Source: Aequorivita antarctica (GTDB lineage Bacteria > Bacteroidota > Bacteroidia > Flavobacteriales > Flavobacteriaceae). From it: a stretch of DNA of 64,000 bases. Where the stretch lies: positions 62,001 to 126,000 of the forward strand of contig NZ_VORT01000008.1 in NCBI RefSeq assembly GCF_007997155.1, read 5' to 3'. Below, piece by piece: positions 33,592 through 42,261 of the stretch; within the stretch, counting starts at the first letter, position 1, and each line of letters begins with the position of its first letter. The position numbers and the translations under genes are program-made. The notes under the pieces are model-generated. The model saw only the letters and a program-made list of their open reading frames with translations. It searched no databases and was not told the origin of the DNA.

Positions 33592-34899
33592 TTATTCTCC
33601 TATATAAGTAAACTCTATTTGACAATCTACTTCATTTCCAACATATCCGCGTCCCTCATCGCTAATTGGACCAGATAGTTCGCTAATCACCACATTATCA
33701 ACCGATGCATAAAACCCTCTACTTGTATTAACATATTCAAAACGAAGGGTGTAGGTTGTGCCAGCAATTACAGTATGAGAACCATTATAGACCCTGTTAT
33801 CAGAAGTATTTACGTGATCGACTAAATAAGGGCCTACTTGCGCTGTACCATCGTGGAGATAAACTCTAAACCTATCATAATTACTAGGCTTTTCCCTGAA
33901 TCTATAATCAAAGCTTATATTCACAGTATTTACCGTGGGCGTAAAACTCATTTGGGCAGTGGCACTTTGCTGGCAGTTGGTATTATCATTAGCATTAATA
34001 TTTAGTGTTTTGCCTGAACATCCACTACATTGATTTGCGGCTGCGCTAGCTACCCAACCAGCAGTGGGACATTCCGGATCTGGGGTGAACGTTTGAACTA
34101 CTGTATAACTTTCAAAATTTTCATTGATTAAATTAACCGAAGTCGGTCCTGTAGAACCATTGCCAAGAAAGCCTAGAGCATCATAGGCATCAAAAGACAA
34201 TGAGAAGGGGTAAGTAGTTCCTGCATTTAGGTTTACATAGGTAGTTTCATAGGATTCTTTCCAAATGCCTTCATAATGCTTTCCACCACCAATATAACTT
34301 GAAAAAGCTGAGAACGCTTTAGTTTCAAATGAATAAGGGGTTCCTCCAAATAAAAACCTAAATTGACCAGTAGCTTGGCTTACAAAAATGCTGCTATTGG
34401 TTTCTGTTCTACCTCCTGCAAAATTAGTTTTAACTTCAATTCTATAAAGACCTGAATATTTTGCAGTAAATGTTTTTGCATCACTAATTCCTAATCCTGG
34501 AACATCTTGATAACCACCTACAAAGTTGGATTCCGTTCTAAGTAAAGCGGTCTGATTGTGCAATGCAGATTGTCTTTTTTTATAGTGAACAACCCATTCA
34601 GAACCGTTCCAAACATAAATACCTGGATAAATATCAGTTATAAGTCCATTGTTTGTTGTATTCGTATTATAGACCACTGTACCTTCTACAATAGGGCCTC
34701 CTTGAGGGTTTACTACAGGAGTTGGATCGTTAGTTGCCAATAAAGCAACATTAGGGTATACCACACCTAGGGTTGAACTGTTAAAATCTATAACCCCTTT
34801 AGGATCTGTTGTATTTATACCTACTTGGGCAAAAGCAATAGTCGATATGAATACTATTGCAATTAAATTAAAACTATAAAATAAGGTAGTTTTTTTCAT
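33592..34899 (-). CDS. Secreted surface protein, family 1, with an inserted jelly-roll-like domain
   Basis: The protein has 435 residues, with a signal peptide of about 24. Residues 25-250 and 414-435 match the 275-residue paralogues on both sides, including VGINTTDPKGVIDF, GTVVYNTNT, GIYVWNGSEW and the ending VGNEVDCQIEFTYIGE. Between them about 160 residues (252-413) are inserted. They contain NENFESY, a Cys-rich QCSGCSG stretch, FDYRFREK, RFRVYLHDG and LRFEYVN, which look like a choice-of-anchor/MAM-type beta-sandwich that often binds sugars. The insertion lies in the loop NGNSGxGRGYVG, where both sides remain in frame. Confidence 0.75.
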   Translation of the reverse strand: MKKTTLFYSFNLIAIVFISTIAFAQVGINTTDPKGVIDFNSSTLGVVYPNVALLATNDPTPVVNPQGGPIVEGTVVYNTNTTNNGLITDIYPGIYVWNGSEWVVHYKKRQSALHNQTALLRTESNFVGGYQDVPGLGISDAKTFTAKYSGLYRIEVKTNFAGGRTETNSSIFVSQATGQFRFLFGGTPYSFETKAFSAFSSYIGGGKHYEGIWKESYETTYVNLNAGTTYPFSLSFDAYDALGFLGNGSTGPTSVNLINENFESYTVVQTFTPDPECPTAGWVASAAANQCSGCSGKTLNINANDNTNCQQSATAQMSFTPTVNTVNISFDYRFREKPSNYDRFRVYLHDGTAQVGPYLVDHVNTSDNRVYNGSHTVIAGTTYTLRFEYVNTSRGFYASVDNVVISELSGPISDEGRGYVGNEVDCQIEFTYIGE

Positions 34900-34925
34900 G
34901 GTTATTAGGGTTAGTCAGTTGATTT

Positions 34926-35753
34926 CTAATCTAGAAAAACAAATTCAACGGTACAAGGAATATCTCCACCTAGCCATCCCATTCCATTACCAGAGTTACC
35001 AGAATTTTCAAAACCGTCTGCAACAGTTTGATCAAAGCTTAAACTAAATGAGTAGGGTGTGTTTGCAACAAGATCTTTGTAAATTACCACCGTAGATTGT
35101 TCCCAAATATCGTAGTATTTAGTACCTCCACCGTGTCTCCCAGACCAAGTATGCGCTGGAATTAATTTATCTACGCCATCAACTGTAAATCTGAAAATGC
35201 CTGACATTACAGCAACATCGATACCAGAACCTGAATCGGTAGCATAACCTCCACCCCAATTTACACTTACTTCTATTTTGTAGGTACCTGTATAAGCTGG
35301 TGTAAACGTACGAGCTATTAGACCTGGAATGTCTTGATAACCTGCTGAAGTAATTGTTCTTAATGCTCCACCACTATTATCTTGTTTAAAAATTTCTGCG
35401 TTTTTTTTCGGAAATTCATTAATCCAATCAATACCATCCCACATATATATACCAGGATAAACACTGTAATTGCCAAAATTAGTAGTTGCCGTATTATATA
35501 CTACGGTTCCAACCGGGAGTGTTCCTGGCAAAGCTACAGGATCTGGATCAACTATAGGGGTAGCTAAATCTGTTCTTGTGAGCGCAACTCTTGGCAAAAC
35601 AAGACCGTATTTATTAGTGCCTGAATCATCATTTAAATCTAATACACCTTCGGGGGTTACTGTTCCAATACCCACTTGGGCATGACTTGTCGAGACGGCA
35701 AAAACCATAACAATACAAGTTATAAGTAATTTAGGGAAGTAATTTAATACCAT
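34926..35753 (-). CDS. Secreted surface protein, family 1
   Basis: The protein has 275 residues. A signal peptide (LLITCIVMVFAVSTSHA) precedes AQVGIGTVTPEGVLDLNDDS and YGLVLPRVALTRTDL. GTVVYNTATTNFGNYSVYPG and IYMWDGIDW match the paralogues, and the protein ends LGGDIPCTVEFVFLD. It seems to be the least altered member, and the first gene of the three-gene set with a 414-bp upstream region that holds promoter-like motifs. Function unknown; likely exported by Sec to the periplasm and then the surface. Confidence 0.7.
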   Translation of the reverse strand: MVLNYFPKLLITCIVMVFAVSTSHAQVGIGTVTPEGVLDLNDDSGTNKYGLVLPRVALTRTDLATPIVDPDPVALPGTLPVGTVVYNTATTNFGNYSVYPGIYMWDGIDWINEFPKKNAEIFKQDNSGGALRTITSAGYQDIPGLIARTFTPAYTGTYKIEVSVNWGGGYATDSGSGIDVAVMSGIFRFTVDGVDKLIPAHTWSGRHGGGTKYYDIWEQSTVVIYKDLVANTPYSFSLSFDQTVADGFENSGNSGNGMGWLGGDIPCTVEFVFLD

Positions 35754-35782
35754 AGTTTGGGGCTTTTATTTCTACAGTTACG

Positions 35783-35799
35783 GAGCAATAATACGTATT
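35783..35799 (-). promoter_or_regulatory. Shared 5' motif GAGCAATAATAC (promoter-like)
   Basis: GAGCAATAATACGTATT lies about 30 bp before the start codon at 35753. Similar sequences precede the genes starting at 38972 (39045) and 41760 (41806). Read on the minus strand it gives TATTATTGCTC, close to a Bacteroidota -7 box region. The role is inferred from recurrence only. Confidence 0.35.
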
Positions 35800-35903
35800 T
35801 TCTCGATATAATGCAAATTTTTACTTTAAACGAACAAATATTTAATAAAAAGCTGTTTAAATGTTAACTTTTTGTAGGATTAATAGAAATTAGGGAGTTA
35901 TTC

Positions 35904-35918
35904 TGTAGGAAATTACTT
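35904..35918. promoter_or_regulatory. Shared upstream box TGTAGGAAATTACTT
   Basis: A 15-mer that recurs with one mismatch at 41936-41950, upstream of another secreted-protein gene. A shorter TGTAGGA also occurs at 35873. The spacing to the start codons is about 150 and 175 bp. It may be a regulator site. The rest of 35754-36113 shows a weak relic of a CACTCGAAC repeat end near 36080 and nothing else I can name. Confidence 0.35.
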
Positions 35919-36111
35919 TATAAAAAGTACCTAACAGCTTTTTCGATTCTTCTTTAGCGTATCGTCTTTAAAAGTTTATAGTCTAAGAAAAGAGTTCCGG
36001 TATCCAAGACTAAAGTGAATCAGATGGTATGGGGGAAGTGAAATTGTATATGAAGAAGCGGCTGCGACTCCACAAAAAATACTCGAACTTATAAAATGAT
36101 GAAATTGTCAA

Positions 36112-36148
36112 TAATAAAAAAACCCTGCGACGCTTTTGGCTTGCAGGG
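36112..36148 (-). terminator. Intrinsic terminator after the 934-residue surface protein gene
   Basis: On the minus strand a CCCTGC/GCAGGG stem is followed by TTTTTTTATT, 20 bp beyond the stop codon at 36168. This separates the three-gene family 1 set from the next gene upstream. Confidence 0.75.
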
Positions 36149-36167
36149 CAGTAGTTTTAAAAAATGA

Positions 36168-38972
36168 TTATTTATTATCTTGTGTCTCTGAAATTTTTGT
36201 TGGGCCTTTTTCACTTTCAGAAGTTTGCTGAGGAACCTCAGAACCTTTTTCTTCGTTCTCTAAAGTGTTTGAACCTTCTTGTTGCAGGGTTTTGGATGAT
36301 ACTTCCATCTCCTGTGCTTTCACATTAGGTACATCTCGCAATACTTTTTCTCCCGAACTTTGCGTACGGCTCTTTTTTAAAGGCGCTGTTAAGTTTTGAT
36401 CTGTTTGAGAATCCAACTTTATAGCTTGTACTGTTTTTGATTGCATTTCCTGAGTAGCAATAGCTGGTTTTGCAACTATAGGAGTTGAAGCATTTCGCAT
36501 TTCGCTAACCTTATTGTTAAATATTCCTTTATCAGCAGACTGGCCATAAGCTTCGGGTGACAAATAACGTCCGCGGTCCGCTCCTTTGTCTATAATCATA
36601 TTGCGAATTTCTGGATTATTCCTTACATAAGGATCGTTTCTTTCAGCAGTAAGGGTCCAAGACACTTTTTTACCAGATACCCCTCCTGCAATTACAAAAC
36701 TACCATTAGTAACTTCTGTTGCAATATACAAATTAGGCATTGCAGCCCCTATAGGCGTAAGTTGATAAGATGCATTTTTGTTAATAGCATCGTAATAATC
36801 TGGTAATTGTACAACTACTTCTCCCGAAGCATCAAAAGTAGCCACACCTCGATAAAGGTTAAGGATTTCATCGGATTCGATATTAAAATGCTTTAAATAT
36901 TTGTTTGCGGGATCTCGCGGATCATCTATGATAAAAGCTTTCGATCCCGCAGCAGAAAAATTTCCTCCAATCATCAGATTTCCTCCTGTGGATGCATCAC
37001 CAGTAATAGCCAAATTGCCTCCTGTGAAAGAAAATCCGTTACCAGCAACATCTGCAGTGGTGGTAATATTTCCCCCAGTAGTAATATCACCAGTAGCATG
37101 AAAATCTCCTGATGAATACACTCCAAATCCCGCTGGATTGGTGGCATGCCCAAAAACGCCTATATTAGCACCTGTTCCTGCAACACCGGCACCATTAGCA
37201 GGTATAGTATACGTTAAACCATTATTACCTAAACCAACTACTCCAATACCATCAGCCACCTGAACTCCTTTCCCATAAATCCCGACAGTATTTCCCGTTC
37301 CCGCCACACCGGAGCCAACTAGCGTTACATTTGCAGTTGTTATATTATTTCCCACGCCAATGAGGCCCGTTCCAGTAGTATTTTCAGCGAATCCTGCGCC
37401 TGCACTTAGATCACCTGCTAAAACTGCACCTGTTCCCGGAAGCGTAGTGATGCCCACATTCTGACCAGAAACTACCAACCCAATACGATTAGCTCCGGAA
37501 CCTGTTATATTCGCTATAATTGCACCAAAACCATCAGTATGGGCGCCTTCAAAAATACCTCCATAAGCTCCATTGCCATACACCCCAATGTTCGTGGATT
37601 CTCCTGCTACACCCATTCCGACACTTCCAACATTTTCTCCATATACACCGATTCCATTAAATGGTAAAAGTCCCTCTGCTCTTCCATGAACACCTATTTG
37701 TGAAAAATAGCCGCTATCTCCAAAAACTCCAGCTTGGTAACCATAACCCACAACACCTAATCCTAGTGGACGTGTAGGCAATCCTCCTATATTATCTCCA
37801 ATTCCAGCAATTCCTTCTCCATCTACAGCGGTAGCGATACTTGTAGCACCAAATGTTCTTCCTGTAATAGCTGCCCCAGTACCTGAGTTTGCAAAACTAT
37901 ATAATGTTGTTCCTCCTCCCAAGGCCCATAAACCATAGCCATTTGTATCTATGTTTAGAAAATATCCTCCTCGTGCATTGGCAGAGGTAGCCCTGCCAGA
38001 AACACCAGTACCAGAAGTAGCTTGACCATAAACTCCTCTACCAGAAGTGACAAGACCAATAACTCCATCTCCGGAAGTAGACTCACCTCTTATACCCTCT
38101 CCAGTAACCGAATTTCCAAAAATGGATCTATTTCCCCCGGCCTCTATAACAGTTAACCGAGTATTGGCTATGGGTGCAATTGTGTTTACAGCTATTTGTC
38201 CATTTGCCAAAATGCGCATTCTTTCAGCGCCAGCCGTAGAAAAACCTAACTGATCAGCGCCTGTACTATAAAACCCAGTATTGGGATCTGCGCTAAAACT
38301 ATAAAATGGCAGTAAGTTTGTCCCCAAGCTATTGGCGTGTACCTGATATGCGTTGGGAATTGTAAAACGCTGAAGCCCGTTTGTTGAAAAGCTTAGCTGA
38401 TCAGCACCTGGACTATAAATCCCAGTATTTACATCTCCAGTCCAAGAATAAGTGGGGAGAGCATCTGTACCTAGGTCAAAGGATCGCAACCTTCCTCTAT
38501 TGGCTGCAGCACCACTTGAAATTTCAAAACGGTCCACATTAAAAGTTTTGAATCTTAAAGCAACATTGTCTATTGTCCCTAAAAAATTGGTTCCTGCCGT
38601 AGTTCCAGTATTACCAGTAAGGGTCCAATCACTACTTGGCACAAAGGCCGCTGCAATACGTATCCATTGGCCACCATCGTTATAGTAGTAGCCAGGGGTA
38701 ACATTATCTGGGGGAGTACCAGCCGTGGCGATATTATAGACCGTCATCCCCTCCACGTGTGCCGTTAAGGGGGCAAAGTTATTAGTAGCTGAGAGTGACA
38801 CACGGGGCAAAAGCAATCCACCTACTGTAGTGGAAGCATCTACATCCAGAAGTGCGTTGGCATCGGGGGTTGTTGTCCCAATTCCCACCTGTGCAAAACC
38901 GTTAAAAGAAAAAAGAGAAAATAGGCAGAAAGCTGATAAAACCCCGAGCCTGAAAGAACCAGTACGTCTCAT
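36168..38972 (-). CDS. Large secreted repeat protein (tail-fibre/trimeric adhesin-like)
   Basis: The protein has 934 residues. A signal peptide ends before QVGIGTTTPDANALLDVDAS, with GLLLPRVSL following, the same N-terminal module as the smaller paralogues. Residues about 280-650 are glycine- and valine-rich and degenerate repeats of GxGVxGxGxxxGVxG type, which suggests a beta-helix or trimeric fibre stalk. From about 690, FIIDDPRDPANKYLKHFNIE and VVVQLPDYYDAINKNASYQL form a conserved Bacteroidota domain found near the end of such fibres. The last 120 residues are polar and charged. I infer a surface fibre or adhesin. No type IX sorting domain is visible. Confidence 0.75.
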   Translation of the reverse strand: MRRTGSFRLGVLSAFCLFSLFSFNGFAQVGIGTTTPDANALLDVDASTTVGGLLLPRVSLSATNNFAPLTAHVEGMTVYNIATAGTPPDNVTPGYYYNDGGQWIRIAAAFVPSSDWTLTGNTGTTAGTNFLGTIDNVALRFKTFNVDRFEISSGAAANRGRLRSFDLGTDALPTYSWTGDVNTGIYSPGADQLSFSTNGLQRFTIPNAYQVHANSLGTNLLPFYSFSADPNTGFYSTGADQLGFSTAGAERMRILANGQIAVNTIAPIANTRLTVIEAGGNRSIFGNSVTGEGIRGESTSGDGVIGLVTSGRGVYGQATSGTGVSGRATSANARGGYFLNIDTNGYGLWALGGGTTLYSFANSGTGAAITGRTFGATSIATAVDGEGIAGIGDNIGGLPTRPLGLGVVGYGYQAGVFGDSGYFSQIGVHGRAEGLLPFNGIGVYGENVGSVGMGVAGESTNIGVYGNGAYGGIFEGAHTDGFGAIIANITGSGANRIGLVVSGQNVGITTLPGTGAVLAGDLSAGAGFAENTTGTGLIGVGNNITTANVTLVGSGVAGTGNTVGIYGKGVQVADGIGVVGLGNNGLTYTIPANGAGVAGTGANIGVFGHATNPAGFGVYSSGDFHATGDITTGGNITTTADVAGNGFSFTGGNLAITGDASTGGNLMIGGNFSAAGSKAFIIDDPRDPANKYLKHFNIESDEILNLYRGVATFDASGEVVVQLPDYYDAINKNASYQLTPIGAAMPNLYIATEVTNGSFVIAGGVSGKKVSWTLTAERNDPYVRNNPEIRNMIIDKGADRGRYLSPEAYGQSADKGIFNNKVSEMRNASTPIVAKPAIATQEMQSKTVQAIKLDSQTDQNLTAPLKKSRTQSSGEKVLRDVPNVKAQEMEVSSKTLQQEGSNTLENEEKGSEVPQQTSESEKGPTKISETQDNK

Positions 38973-39334
38973 AACAAATAGCTTTAATTAAAACTAAAGT
39001 GAACTGACTTAGGGCATATCAATAGTAGTGAAAAAAAACAAAAGGAGCAATATAATCACCTGCTTTTTAAAGCGTTAAGAATAAAAATTTATAACATATT
39101 AAAACCTGCGTTGGAATACATATAATTTTGAATTTCTGAATACTATTCTATTATAATTTAAGGTCAACTTCCATTTGGTAAAAGTTTCTGAATGTTGATT
39201 TGCCATTTCATTTTCACGATGAACTTTTAGAAGGGCAAATGAAAATGTCTTCGACAAGCTTTGACTGACATTCAAAATCTAATTGGGCTTAAAGTAAATC
39301 CGAATTTCGCCCAACGGTTAATTATATTAAATAC
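38973..39334. other. Intergenic region, 362 bp
   Basis: It holds the promoter-like motif listed at 39045, a degenerate copy of a dispersed repeat (CTTCGACAAGCTTTGACTGAC, 39250-39270), and a weak hairpin TTGGGC/GCCCAA (39283-39314) downstream of the P-domain gene that could slow transcription. I see no gene. Confidence 0.5.
39045..39063 (-). promoter_or_regulatory. Shared 5' motif GAGCAATATAATCACCTGC
   Basis: About 75 bp before the start codon at 38972. It matches the motif at 41806 (GAACAATAATATAATACCTG) and partly 35783. On the minus strand it reads GATTATATTGCTC, a possible -7 region. Function inferred from recurrence. Confidence 0.35.
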
Positions 39335-40564
39335 TTACTGTTCTATTCGCATAGGAATAAGACTAAAGGTCTCGTTTGAAGCGATTGGATTTTCGATATT
39401 TCCTTTGCGCCAAAGTTGGTAAAAATATACCGTGTTATCTGTCAAACCTATATCCTGAGTTTGATTAAAAGTGTTTACCCAAAAATTGCCAGTACCACTT
39501 GGTGATGCACTGGAATAATTTAAAACCGCTCCTGGAAGTGCAGCAATGGATGTTCCAGCAGAACCGGCAGAAGATGTACTTCGTGTTAATGCAGTAATTA
39601 CCCCATTCAAATCTGTTGGATCTGCAGAATAGGTTGATTTTATAATATTTGCCATATCATTCAAATATGTAATTGAACTCTCTCCTATCAATACCCAGTT
39701 TGCAGGACTAGTACCAGAAATATTTAATGTTGCGGAATTGAAGGTACCTGTATCTGCATTAGTATTGTCATCTCCTATTCTTAAAATCCAATTGCCATTG
39801 GGGTTAAGCCCATTAAAACCTGAAAATGCTGCAATGGTTCCCGTTAGACTTACTGGCGGCCCTGAAGCATTTGCTGTGCCTTCTGGTCTAAAACTATTCG
39901 TAAATGGAGCAGTACCTGCAGTAATATTGTTTAATCCTGAGTCAATAAAAACAGTATTTGTATAGTTGTTCGCCGAACCACCATTATCTGTGGACAATTC
40001 CAAAATTTGTCCAGTAGGGGCCTGTAAAAAAATATCCAAATCATTATCCCTAGTATGCGAAATATTAATTCGTATAGATACAAAAGTGGTATTCCCCACA
40101 ATACCTGTAACCGTGATAGGAACATCAATTGCGCGATTATTAGCTATTGCTGTGCCAGGAGAAGGAGTAACAGCAAATGCAGTAACAGATCCTGCCGTTC
40201 CAGGAATATCAACATCTGGAAGCAATGAATTACCTTGAGCTGTTGGACTACTATTTAGAATGATTGGGCGCCATGAGGTTCCGTTCCAATTATAAAATCC
40301 CTTTTTAAGATTTCCGGAATCTGCAATTAGATAAACCAATTGTCCATTTTGTGCTCCGGCAGTGGCAAGACTGTTAACGCGCGGCGCCAATAAGCCATCT
40401 GTTGCTGTTACCGTACCGTTATTGTTTAGCCCGCGAATATCTATAGATGATTGGGGGTCAGCTGTGTTAATACCCATAACCTGAGCCGTTCCGACATAAG
40501 CAAAAAATAATATTAAGAAGAAAACAGCAGCGTATTTTTTATAAAGAAAGTAAGAATATTTCAT
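39335..40564 (-). CDS. Secreted protein with proprotein-convertase P-domain
   Basis: The protein has 409 residues. A signal peptide (AAVFFLILFFAYVGTAQ) is followed by MGINTADPQSSIDIRG and LLAPRVNSLA. Residues about 135-285 are a P-domain: SIRINISHTRDNDLDIFLQA, PTGQILELSTDNGGSANNY, then FSGFNGLNPNGNWILRIGDD. No protease domain is present, so the P-domain may serve as a binding or stability module. The last 110 residues (SPSGTGNFWVNTFNQTQDIG, FYQLWRKGN) form an unnamed module shared with the next gene. It is a tandem paralogue of 40576-41760, 11 bp away. Confidence 0.82.
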   Translation of the reverse strand: MKYSYFLYKKYAAVFFLILFFAYVGTAQVMGINTADPQSSIDIRGLNNNGTVTATDGLLAPRVNSLATAGAQNGQLVYLIADSGNLKKGFYNWNGTSWRPIILNSSPTAQGNSLLPDVDIPGTAGSVTAFAVTPSPGTAIANNRAIDVPITVTGIVGNTTFVSIRINISHTRDNDLDIFLQAPTGQILELSTDNGGSANNYTNTVFIDSGLNNITAGTAPFTNSFRPEGTANASGPPVSLTGTIAAFSGFNGLNPNGNWILRIGDDNTNADTGTFNSATLNISGTSPANWVLIGESSITYLNDMANIIKSTYSADPTDLNGVITALTRSTSSAGSAGTSIAALPGAVLNYSSASPSGTGNFWVNTFNQTQDIGLTDNTVYFYQLWRKGNIENPIASNETFSLIPMRIEQ

Positions 40565-40575
40565 AGGAAACTGAA

Positions 40576-41760
40576 TTATTGCTGTATGCGCATTGGCACA
40601 ATTGAAAAAGTTTCATTTGAAGCCGTTGGGGTTTCTATGTTGCCTTGACGCCAAAGTTGATAATAATAGGTTGTGTTGTTGGTCAACCCTATATTTCTTG
40701 TTTGATTAAAAGTGTTTACCCATACATTGCCCGTGCCACTAGGCGAGGCACTGGCGTAGTTTAAAATTGTCCCCGGCAAGCTTGCAGCAGATATTCCCGT
40801 TGCAACACTGGCAGTGCTTCGAGTTAAGGCAGTTTTAACACCACTCAAATCAACTGGATCCCCGGAATAAGTGGATTGTACGATAATGGCGGTATCGTCA
40901 AGATAATTTATGGCTACTTCACCAAGTGAAACCCAAGTTGAGGGGGTTGATCCTGAAATACTTAATATTGCAGAATTAAAAATTCCTGCATCAGGAGTGT
41001 AATCATCCCATACTCTCAATGTCCAAGTACCATTTGGATTGAGTCCGTTAAACCCAGCCAATGCAGAAATAGAGGTTGGATAGGCCATGACTCCCTGAGG
41101 TATAAAATTTCCAGTAAAAGGTGCAGTTCCAGTATTAATATTATTTGTAGCTGCATCCATAAAATTGGTATTGGTGTAATTATCCCCACTTCCTCCGTTA
41201 TAGGCACTTAATACCAATATTTGCCCTGTGGGAGCTATCAAATCAATCCATAAATCCCTATCATAGGGATGGGTTAAATTAACAAGGATAGTTACTAAGG
41301 TAGTATTGCCAGAAATTCCGCTTACATTAAACGTTCTATCAACAAACCCACCATCAGGAATACCAATTGAGGTGGAATTTGTAAAACTAGCAATTGGAGG
41401 AGGAATTACAGCATCGGGAGCTACCACACTTTCAGCTAAACCTGAACTACTATATAGAGAAAAAGGTTTCCACGCACTACCGGTCCAGTAATGAAATCCT
41501 TTTTTAAAATTACCTGTATCTGCAATAAGATATACTAATTGCCCATCTTGTGAACCGCCTATTGCTAGACTATTGACCCTAGGTGCCAATATACCATCGG
41601 TAGCTGTTACGGCACCATTATGGTTTACGGCTCGAACATCTAAAGTAGATTCCGGAGTTAATGTCCCAATCCCCACCTGTGCAAAACCATTAAAAGAAAA
41701 AAGAAAAAAAAGGAAGCAAAAAAGAAAAGCCCACCTTTGAGGAGTGTACATATTTTTCAT
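40576..41760 (-). CDS. Secreted protein with proprotein-convertase P-domain (paralogue)
   Basis: The protein has 394 residues. Its signal peptide is followed by QVGIGTLTPESTLDVRAVNH and GILAPRVNSLA. The P-domain reads TILVNLTHPYDRDLWIDLIA, PTGQILVLSAYNGGSGDNY and FNGLNPNGTWTLRVWDD. The C-terminal module (GTGNVWVNTFNQTRNIGL, YYQLWRQGN, IVPMRIQQ at the end) closely matches the downstream paralogue, so the pair arose by tandem duplication. It is probably the first gene of a two-gene unit and has a 500-bp upstream region with several candidate control elements. Confidence 0.82.
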   Translation of the reverse strand: MKNMYTPQRWAFLFCFLFFLFSFNGFAQVGIGTLTPESTLDVRAVNHNGAVTATDGILAPRVNSLAIGGSQDGQLVYLIADTGNFKKGFHYWTGSAWKPFSLYSSSGLAESVVAPDAVIPPPIASFTNSTSIGIPDGGFVDRTFNVSGISGNTTLVTILVNLTHPYDRDLWIDLIAPTGQILVLSAYNGGSGDNYTNTNFMDAATNNINTGTAPFTGNFIPQGVMAYPTSISALAGFNGLNPNGTWTLRVWDDYTPDAGIFNSAILSISGSTPSTWVSLGEVAINYLDDTAIIVQSTYSGDPVDLSGVKTALTRSTASVATGISAASLPGTILNYASASPSGTGNVWVNTFNQTRNIGLTNNTTYYYQLWRQGNIETPTASNETFSIVPMRIQQ

Positions 41761-41805
41761 AGAAAAATGTTAAAATAATAAGGTTATTATTAACTCAAAG
41801 GGGCA

Positions 41806-41826
41806 GAACAATAATATAATACCTGC
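41806..41826 (-). promoter_or_regulatory. Shared 5' motif GAACAATAATATAATACCTG
   Basis: About 50 bp before the start codon at 41760. It is the third occurrence of the motif seen at 35783 and 39045, always in front of a gene for a QVGIGT-type secreted protein. On the minus strand it contains TATTATATTATTG, which resembles a -7 box. Confidence 0.35.
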
Positions 41827-41935
41827 ATAGAAAATGCAAGTTTTATAGCGTATAGTTGGGGTTACGAGGGTTTTGTTGCGAAATGTTCAAAATATCCGTT
41901 AAGATGTTTTTAAAATTCGACAAGCGGATTTTTTA

Positions 41936-41950
41936 TGTAGGAAACTACTT
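41936..41950. promoter_or_regulatory. Shared upstream box TGTAGGAAACTACTT
   Basis: 14 of 15 bases are identical to 35904-35918. Both copies lie between 150 and 180 bp upstream of a secreted-protein gene. Possible activator or repressor site, by inference. Confidence 0.35.
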
Positions 41951-41985
41951 AATTAAAAGTGGTTTAGTCGAAGTACTTTTTAAAC

Positions 41986-42008
41986 TTTAACATTTCGGAA
42001 ATGTTAAA
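41986..42008. promoter_or_regulatory. 23-bp perfect palindrome (operator candidate)
   Basis: TTTAACATTTC-G-GAAATGTTAAA is a perfect 11-bp inverted repeat around one base. A half site (AAATGTTAA) is also found at about 35859 near the other copy of the TGTAGGAAA box. There is no T-tract, so it is less likely a terminator. The remainder of 42009-42261 holds a dispersed repeat (see 42128) and no gene. Confidence 0.45.
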
Positions 42009-42127
42009 ATGTGGAAAAGTTCTGCTAAAAAGGGAGTTTTAGTTGTTGTTAATCGATTGGTAATGTGAGTGGTCGTGGTTCAAGAAAATTACCATAATAT
42101 CTAAAAACTGAAATTAAAGGCACACAT

Positions 42128-42180
42128 CATGAGATTGCTTCGCTGCACTCGCAATGACGTGTTCCGCATAAACAAATCTA
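42128..42180. repeat. Dispersed repeat (GATTGCTTCGCT...CTCGCAATGACG type), copy 1
   Basis: It is about 40/52 identical to 48708-48760. It is followed by TCCTGAATGGAGTCGAAAGG (about 42198-42217), another phrase that recurs widely in Bacteroidota intergenic DNA. Function unknown. Confidence 0.6.
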
Positions 42181-42261
42181 TCATACGAAGCAGCCTATCC
42201 TGAATGGAGTCGAAAGGGAGTTGAACCCCCGAATTAAAGAAGTAACACTTTAACGAATCTG

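Noticed and set aside
42198-42260. tRNA-like T arm (GGGGGTTCAACTCCC on the minus strand)
   Set aside because: TTCAACTC fits a T loop, but no acceptor, D or anticodon arms can be paired around it, and the sequence overlaps the dispersed phrase TGAATGGAGTCGAAAGG.
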